Below are positions 1-7,837 of a stretch of 44,381 bases of DNA, piece by piece. The stretch's first letter is position 1; each line of letters starts with the position of its first letter. The translations under genes and the position numbers were made by a program. The DNA is taken from assembly GCA_021789735.1 (NCBI GenBank), contig JAJYJB010000010.1, positions 1-44,381 on the forward strand, read 5' to 3'. A model generated the notes under the pieces. It was given only the letters and a program-made list of their open reading frames with translations. It was not told the DNA's origin and made no database searches. This stretch comes from Nitrospirota bacterium (lineage in GTDB: Bacteria > Nitrospirota > Thermodesulfovibrionia > Thermodesulfovibrionales > JdFR-88).

Positions 1-128
1 GGAGGCGCAAGCGAATAGCCCGCGACATCAGCGCCAAGCTTTTGAAGCCAGAGACAGAGCCACGAGCCCTTGAACCCGGTGTGTCCTGTTACAAAAACGC
101 ATCTGCCGCGGTATATATCCCCGAACAC
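1..128 (-). CDS. rfbG: CDP-glucose 4,6-dehydratase, N-terminal part (runs off left edge)
   Basis: Only the first 42 codons are present; the gene continues beyond position 1. It starts at a GTG one base after the stop of rfbF. The visible part is a Rossmann N-terminus with VTGHTGFKGSWL at residues 13-24, the glycine-rich NAD-binding loop and following segment typical of CDP-glucose 4,6-dehydratases of the short-chain dehydrogenase superfamily. The family enzyme converts CDP-glucose to CDP-4-keto-6-deoxyglucose, the precursor of CDP-3,6-dideoxyhexoses in O-antigens. The neighbouring cytidylyltransferase makes its substrate, which supports the call. Start choice is limited: a TAG lies in frame 18 bases upstream and there is no clear Shine-Dalgarno, so translational coupling to rfbF is likely. 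Confidence 0.85.
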   Translation of the reverse strand, partial: MFGDIYRGRCVFVTGHTGFKGSWLCLWLQKLGADVAGYSLAP

Positions 129-129
129 C

Positions 130-909
130 CTAATCCCGCCACACTATCCATGGGGCTTTTCCGGAATTCCATAATGCCTCCAGCTCGAACTTGTCGCGCA
201 TGGTGTCCATGGGTTTCCAGAATCCGCAGTGCTTGTAGGTCTTGAGCTGGGAGGTTGCAGCTAGCCCCTCCAAAGGCCCCTTTTCCCATACCGTCTGGTC
301 CCCGTCGATATAATCAAAGATCTCCGGTTCCAGGACGAAAAAACCGGCGTTTACCCAGCCGCCGTCTCCACGGGGTTTTTCCAGAAAAGAGGTGACATTG
401 CTGCCCTCGTCTACGTTGAGCATGCCGAACCTGCCGGAGGGCTGTACTGACGTTATTGTCGCCTGCTTCCCATGGAACCTGTGAAACTCAACAAGCTTAT
501 CTATGGGAACGTTGCCCACGCCATCGCCGTAAGTGAGCATGAACGTTTCTCCCTCCAAATAAGGGGCCACTCTTTTGATCCTTCCCCCGGTCATGGTCTG
601 GAGGCCTGTGTCTACGAGCGTCACGCGCCAGGGTTCGGCTTTGCTGTTGTGCATTATAAGCTCGTTGTTCCTGCTGAAATCGAAGGTGACGTCGCACTGG
701 TGGAGGAAATAATGGGCGAAATACTCCTTGATATAGTATCCCATATAACCCAAACATATTATGAATTCGTTAAAGCCGTAATGGGAATATATCTTCATAA
801 TGTGCCAGAGGATAGGCTTGCCGCCTATCTCGACCATGGGCTTAGGCTTAATGGCGGTCTCCTCAGTCAGCCTGGTGCCGAAGCCGCCTGCAAGAATAAC
901 AACTTTCAC
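130..909 (-). CDS. rfbF: Glucose-1-phosphate cytidylyltransferase
   Basis: This 259-residue cytoplasmic protein matches the usual length of RfbF. It makes CDP-glucose from CTP and glucose-1-phosphate, the entry step to CDP-dideoxyhexoses. The nucleotidyltransferase signature LAGGFGTRL is at residues 6-14, followed by KPKPM at about 22-26, which together bind the nucleotide and sugar phosphate. YGDGVGN near residue 127 is the metal-binding segment, and WVNAGFFV and the C-terminal GFWKPMDT are RfbF-like. Translation starts at GTG; an ATG is not available nearby and the Shine-Dalgarno is weak. A TTGACA/TAAAAT promoter lies about 150 bases upstream. rfbG follows one base after its stop, so the two form an operon. 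Confidence 0.95.
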   Translation of the reverse strand: MKVVILAGGFGTRLTEETAIKPKPMVEIGGKPILWHIMKIYSHYGFNEFIICLGYMGYYIKEYFAHYFLHQCDVTFDFSRNNELIMHNSKAEPWRVTLVDTGLQTMTGGRIKRVAPYLEGETFMLTYGDGVGNVPIDKLVEFHRFHGKQATITSVQPSGRFGMLNVDEGSNVTSFLEKPRGDGGWVNAGFFVLEPEIFDYIDGDQTVWEKGPLEGLAATSQLKTYKHCGFWKPMDTMRDKFELEALWNSGKAPWIVWRD

Positions 910-1280
910 GATATATTCAATAGACCAGCCTTCCTTGAGAGAAATTGAAAAAAACGAACCTCCTCAGGCTGTGTGTTTCCTCTCCTAATCTGCAAAAAGA
1001 TCCACCCCCCGGGCAGGAGCTCCCCTTCCTTTCAAGCGCTTAGGCAGACCCGGTGCTTATTTTATGCATCGGCCCCGTTTTCTGTCAAGACAAGGCCCTC
1101 CAGATTCCGCCTGTTTGAGACCCCTGATGAAAAGAGGGGATCATAGTTCAAGTTGAGGCCCTAAGCTTCGCAATTTACTGGATATGCGCCAGTTATAACT
1201 GGAGGAGGCGTAACGCAAGGGCCGGAGCCAAAGGTTTTCCCCCTGGGCGGAATTCAAAAAAGCCTTCGTTCGAGACGGTA
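910..1280. other. Gene-free stretch between wbaP-like gene and rfbF
   Basis: This 371-base stretch lies between the end of the sugar-transferase gene and the start of rfbF. Besides the rfbF promoter it contains a perfect 14-base palindrome CCAGTTATAACTGG at 1189-1202. The palindrome is about 100 bases upstream of the -35 box and could be a regulator site. I see no credible gene; short open frames here lack family resemblance and ribosome sites. Confidence 0.5.
1059..1088 (-). promoter_or_regulatory. Putative sigma-70 promoter for rfbF-rfbG
   Basis: On the minus strand a perfect -35 box TTGACA (1088-1083) is separated by 18 bases from TAAAAT (1064-1059). Transcription would start near 1052 and leave a leader of about 140 bases before the rfbF GTG. 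This is a pattern match only. Confidence 0.5.
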
Positions 1281-2717
1281 TTAAAATGCGCCCCTCCCCG
1301 TTGCCACCACCCGCATCGTCTTGAACAGGATCACGATGTCCAGCCATATGTTCCAGTTGCGCACGTACCACATATCAAGAGCAAGCCTTTCTCTGAATGT
1401 CTTGTCGCTCCTGCCCGAAACCTGCCACAAGCCGGTTATGCCCGGAGGTACTCGCAGGATCGTCTCTTCAAACTTTAGCAGATGGTCCCGTTCCCTCTCA
1501 AGATAAGGCCTTGGCCCCACAATGCTCATCTGCCCCTTAAGCACGTTGATCAGTTGCGGCAGCTCGTCAAGCGATGTTTTCCGCAAAAACTTCCCAAACC
1601 GTGTCACGCGCGGGTCGTCCTCGAGTTTCCAGTATTTTTCCCACTGTTTTCTGGCCCCGGCGTCGATCTGCAGGATTTCCTTAAGCCTGTCTTCAGCGTC
1701 CGTGTACATCGTCCGGAATTTATAGCACCAGAACAGGCGCCCATCTTTGCCGATCCTCTGCTGCTTAAAGAGGACCGGCCCCCTGGATGTGGCCTTCACG
1801 ATCACACATATCGCCAGGGCCGGCAGCAGGAAAATCACGAACAGGACAAACCATATTGCGAGATCGAAGAGCTTCTTCAGGACATAATTCTTGGGCCTGC
1901 CCAGGTTGTTTTTGATCTCGACAACCATGCCATCCTGGTTGCCGAAGTGCCTGAGCTCGGCGCCGAGGACGGCCACGGCTGAGACATCGGACATGTAAAG
2001 CGTGTTTTCCGCCTTGTACTGGACCTTGTTTATGAGGTTTGTGAGCCTCTCTTTTTCAAGGCCCGGCATGGCTATCATAACATCGTGAATGCCGCACCTC
2101 TCTATGTACCTGTCCGCGCTGTCCATGAAGCCGTGCACCTTCATCCCTTCTATTTCGCTTCTTTTTGCCTCATCGTCTCCGGCAAAGCCGGCCACCTCGT
2201 AGCCCAGGTTTTTTTCCTTCCGCACCGCCCGGAGCGCCATAAGGGCAGCCTCACCGGAGCCCAGGATCAGGAGTTTTCTTTTCAGAAAACCCAGCCTGTA
2301 AATCACTCTCTTAAAAGGCGGCCTCAGCAAGGGGAAGAAAACCAGCGACAACAGGCAGACTCCCAATAAGAACGCCCTCGAAAACTCCGGGCCTTCTTTG
2401 CCAATGTAAAGGACCGCGAAGACGGCCACGCTTACGACGAAGGAGACCTTCCAGAGCGATCTGACCTCGTCCCAGAAGGTAAACCGCCTCGTGTACGCAC
2501 CGTTATATGCGAGCACCGCGATCCAGCCGGGGAACAGCCAGTAGTATTTATGCGGGAGCTCAAATGGCGGCATTGCATGGAAGATGTGCGGCAGGAGGCT
2601 TTTCCTTATGGCCATGGAAGTTAACGCGATCAGAAGGAGTATCAGAAGATCAGCGCCTGCAAGAAGGGAAACGCCGATTGCCGTCCTTATCCTTGATTCA
2701 AACTGCCCTTTTGACAT
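1281..2717 (-). CDS. Polyprenyl-phosphate sugar-1-phosphate transferase (WbaP-type)
   Basis: This 478-residue integral membrane protein has the layout of exopolysaccharide initiating transferases. Four hydrophobic helices lie in roughly the first 135 residues, then a Rossmann-like CoA_binding_3 domain (about 145-265). A further hydrophobic segment near 290-310 precedes the C-terminal bacterial sugar transferase domain. That domain shows KFRTM, LRKTSLDELPQLINVL and SIVGPRP, which are core catalytic and binding motifs. The family transfers a hexose-1-phosphate (WbaP: galactose-1-P) from a UDP-sugar to undecaprenyl phosphate at the cytoplasmic face, starting surface-glycan assembly. The exact sugar cannot be read from sequence. 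The ATG has only a weak ribosome site, and a promoter match lies about 165 bases upstream. Confidence 0.93.
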   Translation of the reverse strand: MSKGQFESRIRTAIGVSLLAGADLLILLLIALTSMAIRKSLLPHIFHAMPPFELPHKYYWLFPGWIAVLAYNGAYTRRFTFWDEVRSLWKVSFVVSVAVFAVLYIGKEGPEFSRAFLLGVCLLSLVFFPLLRPPFKRVIYRLGFLKRKLLILGSGEAALMALRAVRKEKNLGYEVAGFAGDDEAKRSEIEGMKVHGFMDSADRYIERCGIHDVMIAMPGLEKERLTNLINKVQYKAENTLYMSDVSAVAVLGAELRHFGNQDGMVVEIKNNLGRPKNYVLKKLFDLAIWFVLFVIFLLPALAICVIVKATSRGPVLFKQQRIGKDGRLFWCYKFRTMYTDAEDRLKEILQIDAGARKQWEKYWKLEDDPRVTRFGKFLRKTSLDELPQLINVLKGQMSIVGPRPYLERERDHLLKFEETILRVPPGITGLWQVSGRSDKTFRERLALDMWYVRNWNIWLDIVILFKTMRVVATGRGAF

Positions 2718-3033
2718 AAAAAAACTTAAAAACCCTTTCTTCCAGGGCTAAAAAAGCCTGGGGAAGCGTGAAACTGCATTCCCGTCTTCGGCAAATACAC
2801 CGCACGGCGAAATGCACGGACCGGACATATCGCACAAGAAAGAACCTTTGCCATCAGGAATTTTCTAAAAGTGTCCGTAGATTATAGGTTAAACTATTTT
2901 TTAATTTCAATCCGGGCAAATGCCCATGAGAGATATAGAAATTACCTGTTTCAGGGCCCATCCCGGAAACCGTTACGCCCTTGCAAGGCCGCTTCGCATG
3001 GCCGGCCGGGCCACTTCCGGGCGGGAAAGACGT
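2718..3033. other. Gene-free stretch upstream of the WbaP-type gene
   Basis: This 316-base gap separates two minus-strand polysaccharide genes. It holds the promoter at 2881-2910 and an imperfect CCAGG...CCTGG hairpin near 2742-2762 in the leader. The gap and internal promoter suggest that the WbaP-type gene is transcribed separately from the upstream epimerase/fusion gene pair. No JUMPstart/ops element (GGCGGTAG) was seen. Confidence 0.4.
2881..2910 (-). promoter_or_regulatory. Putative sigma-70 promoter for the WbaP-type gene
   Basis: On the minus strand TTGAAA (2910-2905) is followed after 18 bases by a perfect TATAAT (2886-2881). Transcription would start near 2874, giving a leader of about 155 bases. 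It sits in an AT-rich island inside GC-rich sequence, which adds support. Pattern match only. Confidence 0.5.
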
Positions 3034-4641
3034 CTATAGATTCTCCTTTATGACGCCAAAAGCCCCGTTCTCTAGCGCGTACCGGCTCTGGCAGTTGGGG
3101 CACACCGCCTCCTGTTCTCCCCGTCCCGTGAACTTAAGCGGCACACCGCACTTGCATGCCCAGCCCACCTGCCTGGCGGGCACGCCGGCCACAACCGCGT
3201 AATCGGGCACATCGCTTTTTACGACCGCCCCCGCTCCCACAAGCGCGTATCTCCCAATGGTATTCCCGCAGACGACCGTTGCGTTCGCGCCTATCGTCGC
3301 CCCCCGCCTGACGACGGTGGGCAGGAATTCATGTTTTCTTTCCACGAAGGCCCTTGGGTTGTAAACGTTTGTGAAAACACAGGAGGGGCCGCAAAAGACC
3401 TCTTCTTCAAGGACCACCCCCTTGTAGACGGACACGTTGTTCTGTATCTTGCACCCTCTTCCCACGGAGGCGTCCGGGCCTATCACCACGTTTTGCCCTA
3501 TAACGCAGCCCTCACCTATCACGGAGCCGCCCATTATATGGGAGAAATGCCATATCTTCGTCCCCGCTCCGATGCGCGCACCGTTGTCAACCTCGGCGGT
3601 TGCGTGGACGAAGACGTCCGGCGGCAGGTAGGACGGAGAGGGATTTTTGCTTCTCCTTTCCGGGGAAGTCCCGGCGATGGACGCCTCGGCCGCCTCAAGC
3701 ACCTTGAGGACCCTCAGCCCCTCGCGGCCGTCGGTAAGCGGCCTTTCCCTCTGCCTTACGCACTGAGCAAAGTGCTCAAGCTCCAGCCTTAGCGGCTCTC
3801 CCGGCCCTACCGGCACCACCTGGAAGTCGGCTTTGTGCGCAACCGGAATGCGCCCTTCCTTCCATTCTATCTGGTGGGGATACAGAAAAAGCTTCTCCTT
3901 GCTCACATCATCAAAAACGGCCATTGCCTGCGAGCCCACGACGACCAGCTTCTGCTCCTTGAAGGGGTGAAGCCAGCTTACAAAGATATGCCCCTTTGCC
4001 CCGCCGGCAAACTCCAGCAGGGTGAGCGTGGTGTCGTAAATGCCTTTGTTCAGGTAATCGCCGCCCTGCGCCGCTACACTTGCCGGCTCTTCCCCAAAGA
4101 GCATGAGGATAACGGATATGTCGTGGGGCGCAAAACTCCAAAGTATATTTTCCTCCGTCCTCAGCTTCCCGATGTTGAGCCGGTTCGAGTATATGTATTC
4201 GATCCTTCCCAGCACGCCATCGGTTATCAGCTGCTTGAGCTTTACGACAGCCGGATGGTATTGGAGTATGTGGCCCACCATGAGCACCCTGTCTTCGCGT
4301 CCGGCGATCTCCACCAGCTCTTCGCCCTGGGCCAGGTTGAGCGCCAGGGGTTTTTCCACGTAAACATCCTTGCCCGCAAGGAGGCACTCTTTGGCCAGCC
4401 TGTAGTGCAAGGCCGCCGGGGCCGCTATGGACACCGCTTTTATCTCCGGGTCCTTGAGGATGTCTTCCATGCTGGTGGTGTAGCGCACATCCGGGAACTG
4501 CTTTTTCCTCTCTTCTATGACCGCCAGGTCCTGGTCGCACGCCGTATGGAGCGTGCCCAGCTCATGGAGGTTCCTGAGGATGTTTTTCCCCCAGTAGCCA
4601 AGGCCTATGTGGGCGATAAATTTTCCTCCGGTCGATGTCAT
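3034..4641 (-). CDS. Fused Gfo/Idh/MocA oxidoreductase and hexapeptide N-acetyltransferase (WbpB-WbpD-like)
   Basis: This 535-residue protein combines two enzymes that are usually separate. Residues 1 to about 325 are a Gfo/Idh/MocA dehydrogenase: an N-terminal NAD-binding GLGYWGKN, then EKPLALN and GHILQYHPAV. From about 340 on is a left-handed beta-helix acyltransferase with many hexapeptide turns (HFSHIMGGSVIGEGCVIG, VVIGPDASVGRG). It resembles WbpD/WlbB, the UDP-2-acetamido-3-amino-glucuronate N-acetyltransferase. In the known pathway WbpB oxidises C3 of UDP-GlcNAcA, WbpE aminates and WbpD acetylates, giving UDP-GlcNAc3NAcA. The tail has CKCG and CPNC pairs, a likely zinc ribbon. It overlaps the upstream 2-epimerase gene by 4 bases (ATGA), and that gene would supply the final WbpI-like step. 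Confidence 0.9.
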   Translation of the reverse strand: MTSTGGKFIAHIGLGYWGKNILRNLHELGTLHTACDQDLAVIEERKKQFPDVRYTTSMEDILKDPEIKAVSIAAPAALHYRLAKECLLAGKDVYVEKPLALNLAQGEELVEIAGREDRVLMVGHILQYHPAVVKLKQLITDGVLGRIEYIYSNRLNIGKLRTEENILWSFAPHDISVILMLFGEEPASVAAQGGDYLNKGIYDTTLTLLEFAGGAKGHIFVSWLHPFKEQKLVVVGSQAMAVFDDVSKEKLFLYPHQIEWKEGRIPVAHKADFQVVPVGPGEPLRLELEHFAQCVRQRERPLTDGREGLRVLKVLEAAEASIAGTSPERRSKNPSPSYLPPDVFVHATAEVDNGARIGAGTKIWHFSHIMGGSVIGEGCVIGQNVVIGPDASVGRGCKIQNNVSVYKGVVLEEEVFCGPSCVFTNVYNPRAFVERKHEFLPTVVRRGATIGANATVVCGNTIGRYALVGAGAVVKSDVPDYAVVAGVPARQVGWACKCGVPLKFTGRGEQEAVCPNCQSRYALENGAFGVIKENL

Positions 4642-5855
4642 GCTCTAGAGCTCTCCTTGCCGAATATTTCCACCAGCGCCCCCACTATCCTTCCGGCGGC
4701 ATCGCCGTCACCGTAGGAAGTAAGCGCAGGCCTCTCCAGTGGACCATTTTTTGGGGGCAGGCCTTGCCCCGGGGCGTATTCCTTGTACAGGACGTTCCAT
4801 CCGCTCTGCAGGGTCTCCACCCATTCGGTCTCCTCCCTCAGGGTGATGCACGGCACCTTGAGCCAGCAGGCCTCCTTCTGCACCCCCCCGGAGTCCGTAA
4901 GGACAAGCCTGCTGTTTTTAAGCAGCCAGAGCATGTCGAAATAGCCAAGCGGGGGCACCAGCAGCACGTTTTCCGCAAAAAGCCTCTTTGGTGAGAGGCC
5001 CTCAAGATGTTTGCGAGTCCTCGGATGCACCGGGAAAACAACGGTTGCGCCATTGGCCGTTTGGTTCACAAATGCGGCAATCTCCTCCAGCTTTCCTTCC
5101 GTGTCCGTATTTTCCGCCCTGTGAATTGTAAGGACAGAGTACCCTCCGGAAGAAAGGCCCAGGCGCAGAAGGATGCCGGATTTTTGCGAGGCGATGCCTG
5201 AGGCAATGTTCAAAACGTCATACATCACATCCCCAACGTTGCATACAACCGGATGTGAAATGGCCGCCTTGTGGCGGGTGCCTGACTCCCCGTAATGGGC
5301 GGCAACGGCCCGCCCCGGATCGCCGCCGATCAAATCCCCGTTCAGGACAATGTTCCCAAAACCCTCGCCCCGCAGGTTTTCAACGGCCGCCCTTGAGGGG
5401 CAGAAAAGAACGGTGGAGACATGGTCTGTAAGGACCCTGTTTATCTCCTCCGGCATCTCCTTGTTGCGGCTCCTCAAACCGGCCTCCACATGCGCCACGG
5501 GGATACCCAGCTTTGCCGCGGCAAGGGCCGCGCCTATCGTGGAATTTGTGTCCCCGTACACGACAACCGCGTCCGGGCGCTCTTTTTCCAGCACCTCTTC
5601 CACCTTGATGAGTATCTGCCCGGTCTGCGCGCCGTGAGAGGCCGAGCCCACGCCAAGGTGGTACTTTGGCTCCTCTATGCCGAGCTCGTTAAAAAACACC
5701 TGAGACATGGAATAGTCGTAGTGCTGCCCCGTGTGTATGAGGACGTTCTCCAAAGGCACCGCTTCCGGACGGCCGTTATGCCTTCGGACGGCATTTGAGA
5801 CGGGCAGATACTTTATGAACTGCGGACGCGCGCCGGCCACCTGAACGAGTTTCAT
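4638..5855 (-). CDS. UDP-N-acetylglucosamine 2-epimerase (non-hydrolysing; WecB/WbpI family)
   Basis: The product has 405 residues from the chosen ATG. Homologues begin at MKLVQVAGARPQFIK, and AAGGG lies 9 bases upstream of this ATG; a longer in-frame start at 5900 adds 15 unconserved residues. The family shows GARPQ, HTGQHYD, YGDTNST, HVEAGLRS and PEEINR and a C-terminal LTDSGGVQKEA, all present. It epimerises C2 of UDP-GlcNAc or, as WbpI, UDP-GlcNAc3NAcA to the manno form. Coupling to the WbpB-WbpD fusion favours the WbpI role. A Gly/Ala/His-rich insertion of roughly 30 residues precedes VGDVMYD and is not typical of the family. Confidence 0.9.
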   Translation of the reverse strand: MKLVQVAGARPQFIKYLPVSNAVRRHNGRPEAVPLENVLIHTGQHYDYSMSQVFFNELGIEEPKYHLGVGSASHGAQTGQILIKVEEVLEKERPDAVVVYGDTNSTIGAALAAAKLGIPVAHVEAGLRSRNKEMPEEINRVLTDHVSTVLFCPSRAAVENLRGEGFGNIVLNGDLIGGDPGRAVAAHYGESGTRHKAAISHPVVCNVGDVMYDVLNIASGIASQKSGILLRLGLSSGGYSVLTIHRAENTDTEGKLEEIAAFVNQTANGATVVFPVHPRTRKHLEGLSPKRLFAENVLLVPPLGYFDMLWLLKNSRLVLTDSGGVQKEACWLKVPCITLREETEWVETLQSGWNVLYKEYAPGQGLPPKNGPLERPALTSYGDGDAAGRIVGALVEIFGKESSRA

Positions 5856-5969
5856 GAATAATATCCCTTCCGGCCTTTTGGTCTTTTGCTCGTCTGACAA
5901 TACGGGACACGTTTTTTCGATTTCTGACCTGGTGCCCGCGCCGTTTTTTGGCAGCTAAAAAAATGTTTT

Positions 5970-5983
5970 GGATTTATAAATCC
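5970..5983. repeat. 14-base perfect palindrome at the predicted transcription start
   Basis: GGATTTATAAATCC reads the same on both strands and lies just downstream of the -10 box at 5985-5990. It could be an operator for the epimerase operon, or an incidental AT-rich palindrome. Confidence 0.35.
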
Positions 5984-5984
5984 C

Positions 5985-6013
5985 ATTATATGGCAGAATG
6001 CCCGCCTCCGCAA
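5985..6013 (-). promoter_or_regulatory. Putative sigma-70 promoter for the epimerase-fusion operon
   Basis: On the minus strand TTGCGG (6013-6008), 17 bases and a perfect TATAAT (5990-5985). The predicted start near 5978 falls inside a perfect 14-base palindrome, GGATTTATAAATCC (5970-5983), a good place for a repressor site. Pattern match only. Confidence 0.5.
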
Positions 6014-6169
6014 TTTTTTGCGCAAGTCCAGGCGGAAGGGCGGGCGGCCTTCGCTGCGTTGGGACACCGTATCCGCCCACACGGATTTCCGGAAAAATCC
6101 TTTTTCTAAAATATGCGCCGGAGGATGATAAAATACGCTATGGGAGGAAAAACGGAAAAAGAGCAGAAA

Positions 6170-7090
6170 ATGGGAAAGATCAGGGTGGGCCACCTGTCCA
6201 CTTTTTACCATACCGCAATGCTCCTGATGGCGGAGGGGAACGGGGGGTCTTTTGAGTGGCGTCTTTTTGCGACCGGCCCGGATATCGTAAAGGCCTTCAG
6301 GGAAGGGCAGCTGGACATTGCGTACATAGGGCTGCCGCCTGCGGTCATCGGCATGGCCGCGGGGGTAAGGATAAAATGTGTGGCCGGCGGACACATCGAG
6401 GGCACGGTTATGTCGGGCGTCAAGGGGCTGAAGGGATATCCGGAGCTGCAAGGCCTTGGCGAGGTCCTTGGGCAGCTGGAGGGGCTCAAGATAGGCGTGC
6501 CGGGGAAAGGCTCCATTCATGATGTGGTCCTTTCAGACGCCCTTGCGCGCTACGGCCTTTCAGGGGCCGTGGAGGTCGTGAATTTCAAATGGGCCGACGC
6601 CATCACGGAGGCCGTTTCAAAAAACCGGGTGCAGGCGGCCATGGGCACCCCCTCGCTTGCCGTTGCCATCAGGCGTTATGCCGGGGGGCGGGAGCTTTAC
6701 CCTCCGCGCCTCATCTGGCCCGGAAACCCGAGCTACGGGATAGTGGCCGCGGAGGAGTTCATCGCTTCACGCCCGGCAGATATTGAGGAGTTTTTAAGGA
6801 TGCATGAGGAGGCCTGCCGGGCGCTCAGGGAAAACCCCCTTGAGTGCGCCAGGACGGTGTCCTCCTATGCCGGCGTGGCGGATGAGCAGTTCGTCCTTGA
6901 GGCCATAAATATGTCTCCCAAATACTGCGCGCAGCTTACGGAGCTGTACATGAAGACAACCATGGATTTTGTTGCTGCCATGAAGAGGCTTGGCTATATT
7001 GAGGATGGGAAAGGCCTTTCGCGGGAAGACATTTTCGAGACCGCCTTCATAAAAAAGGTGCACCCGGCGGGCGACCATTACTCCCAATAA
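6170..7090 (+). CDS. Solute-binding-protein-like protein without signal peptide (NMT1/DUF3834-like)
   Basis: The product has 306 residues from the ATG giving MGKIRVGHLSTFYHTA. Upstream in-frame ATGs exist at 6113, 6125 and 6140. The chosen one fits where homologues begin, but its ribosome site is weak, so the start is uncertain. The fold resembles periplasmic-binding-protein type II/NMT1 proteins: LDIAYIGLPPAVIG, IKCVAGGHIEG, GVPGKGSIHDVVL, ALARYGL. Unlike transporter receptors it has no signal peptide or lipobox. Similar short forms in methanogenic archaea carry the name DUF3834 as far as I remember. No permease or ATPase is adjacent, so a cytoplasmic ligand-sensing or ligand-carrier role is as likely as transport. 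It is convergent with the CoM operon. Confidence 0.7.
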   Translation: MGKIRVGHLSTFYHTAMLLMAEGNGGSFEWRLFATGPDIVKAFREGQLDIAYIGLPPAVIGMAAGVRIKCVAGGHIEGTVMSGVKGLKGYPELQGLGEVLGQLEGLKIGVPGKGSIHDVVLSDALARYGLSGAVEVVNFKWADAITEAVSKNRVQAAMGTPSLAVAIRRYAGGRELYPPRLIWPGNPSYGIVAAEEFIASRPADIEEFLRMHEEACRALRENPLECARTVSSYAGVADEQFVLEAINMSPKYCAQLTELYMKTTMDFVAAMKRLGYIEDGKGLSREDIFETAFIKKVHPAGDHYSQ

Positions 7091-7140
7091 AGGCCGCCAA
7101 AAAATAAAAATTTCCGTTCAGAGGAGGTGGAAAAACCAAA

Positions 7141-7749
7141 ATGCCAAAAAAGGAAAAAGAGAAAGAGCGCCCATTGCCAAGGCCGCCCAGAAAAAAAGCG
7201 GAACGTGGATTTTCCGGACGGGAGGAGGCAGGCGGCCTCATGTTCGACAAGCTGCAGGAGGCCGTTGCCCAGGGCAGGGTTGAGGAGTTCATGGAGGAGA
7301 ACATGCCTGAAGGCCAGTATTCCAAGAAACTGGCCGAGATGATGATGGGCATGTCAGGGGCGCCCCTTGCCTTAAGGCCGGAGAGGCCGGAGGAGGGAAA
7401 CGGGCCTGGCATGAAAGAAGCAGAAAGGCCCACGCTTAAAGTGCCAAAGGACGTGCTTCAGGCCGCCATGGAAGGCAACGTGAACACGCTTTCGGACCTG
7501 CTTAAAAGGGAACAGGGCCATCCGGCGGCGCCCACCCGCAGGAAAAAAAGCGCACCCCCGTCCGGGGAGGGCAAAGCGCTGCCAGGGGAAAAAGAAGGAC
7601 GGGAGGAAAAAAACGGGTCCCTGCTTGAAAAAGAGGTCATAGACAGTCTTCTTGAGATATCGGTTGACAACAACCTGCCCATGGACTGGCTCATCTACAG
7701 GGCGCTTAAACTCTACATCAAAAAATACCGGGAGACGGGGCAATTGTGA
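7141..7749 (+). CDS. Hypothetical charged protein with possible C-terminal ribbon-helix-helix
   Basis: I do not recognise this 202-residue protein. It begins 50 bases after the solute-binding-like gene, with AGGAGGT about 14 bases before the ATG, so the two are probably cotranscribed. The first 30 residues and residues 120-155 are rich in Lys, Arg, Glu and Pro and probably disordered. Residues about 25-60 are helical, with a Met-rich stretch (KLAEMMMGMSG). The last 40 residues (VIDSLLEISVDNNLPMDWLIYRALKLYIKKY, given here as two helices around the turn NNLPMDW) have the spacing of a ribbon-helix-helix or CopG-like domain. That suggests DNA binding or dimerisation. There is no signal peptide or membrane helix. 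Confidence 0.6.
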   Translation: MPKKEKEKERPLPRPPRKKAERGFSGREEAGGLMFDKLQEAVAQGRVEEFMEENMPEGQYSKKLAEMMMGMSGAPLALRPERPEEGNGPGMKEAERPTLKVPKDVLQAAMEGNVNTLSDLLKREQGHPAAPTRRKKSAPPSGEGKALPGEKEGREEKNGSLLEKEVIDSLLEISVDNNLPMDWLIYRALKLYIKKYRETGQL

Positions 7750-7782
7750 CGGGGCTAGGCGCCTAAAAAAAGCCGCAATGAA

Positions 7783-7799
7783 CGCCGGGCCGCCCGGCG
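7783..7799. terminator. Possible bidirectional terminator hairpin between convergent genes
   Basis: CGCCGGGCCGCCCGGCG folds into a perfect 7-base-pair stem with a 3-base loop, in the 88-base gap between two convergent genes. A-rich and T-rich tracts flank it on both strands but no uninterrupted U-tract follows directly, so efficiency is doubtful. A nearby TAGGCGCCTA palindrome (7755-7764) precedes an A-run. Confidence 0.4.
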
Positions 7800-7837
7800 A
7801 AAAAAGAAAAAAGTGAAAAAAACGAAAAATAAAAAAA

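Larger units (their letters stand above)
5856..6169. other. Divergent intergenic region
   Basis: This stretch of about 314 bases separates the minus-strand epimerase from the plus-strand solute-binding-like gene. It holds the epimerase promoter and palindrome. There are also inverted GC-rich words (CCGCCT/AGGCGG near 6002-6035) and a small ATCCG...CGGAT hairpin near 6069-6084. No clear promoter for the plus-strand gene was found. Confidence 0.4.

Noticed and set aside
2871..3053. Small plus-strand open frame upstream of the WbaP-type gene
   Set aside because: No ribosome site, overlaps a good minus-strand promoter, and the sequence resembles no protein family.
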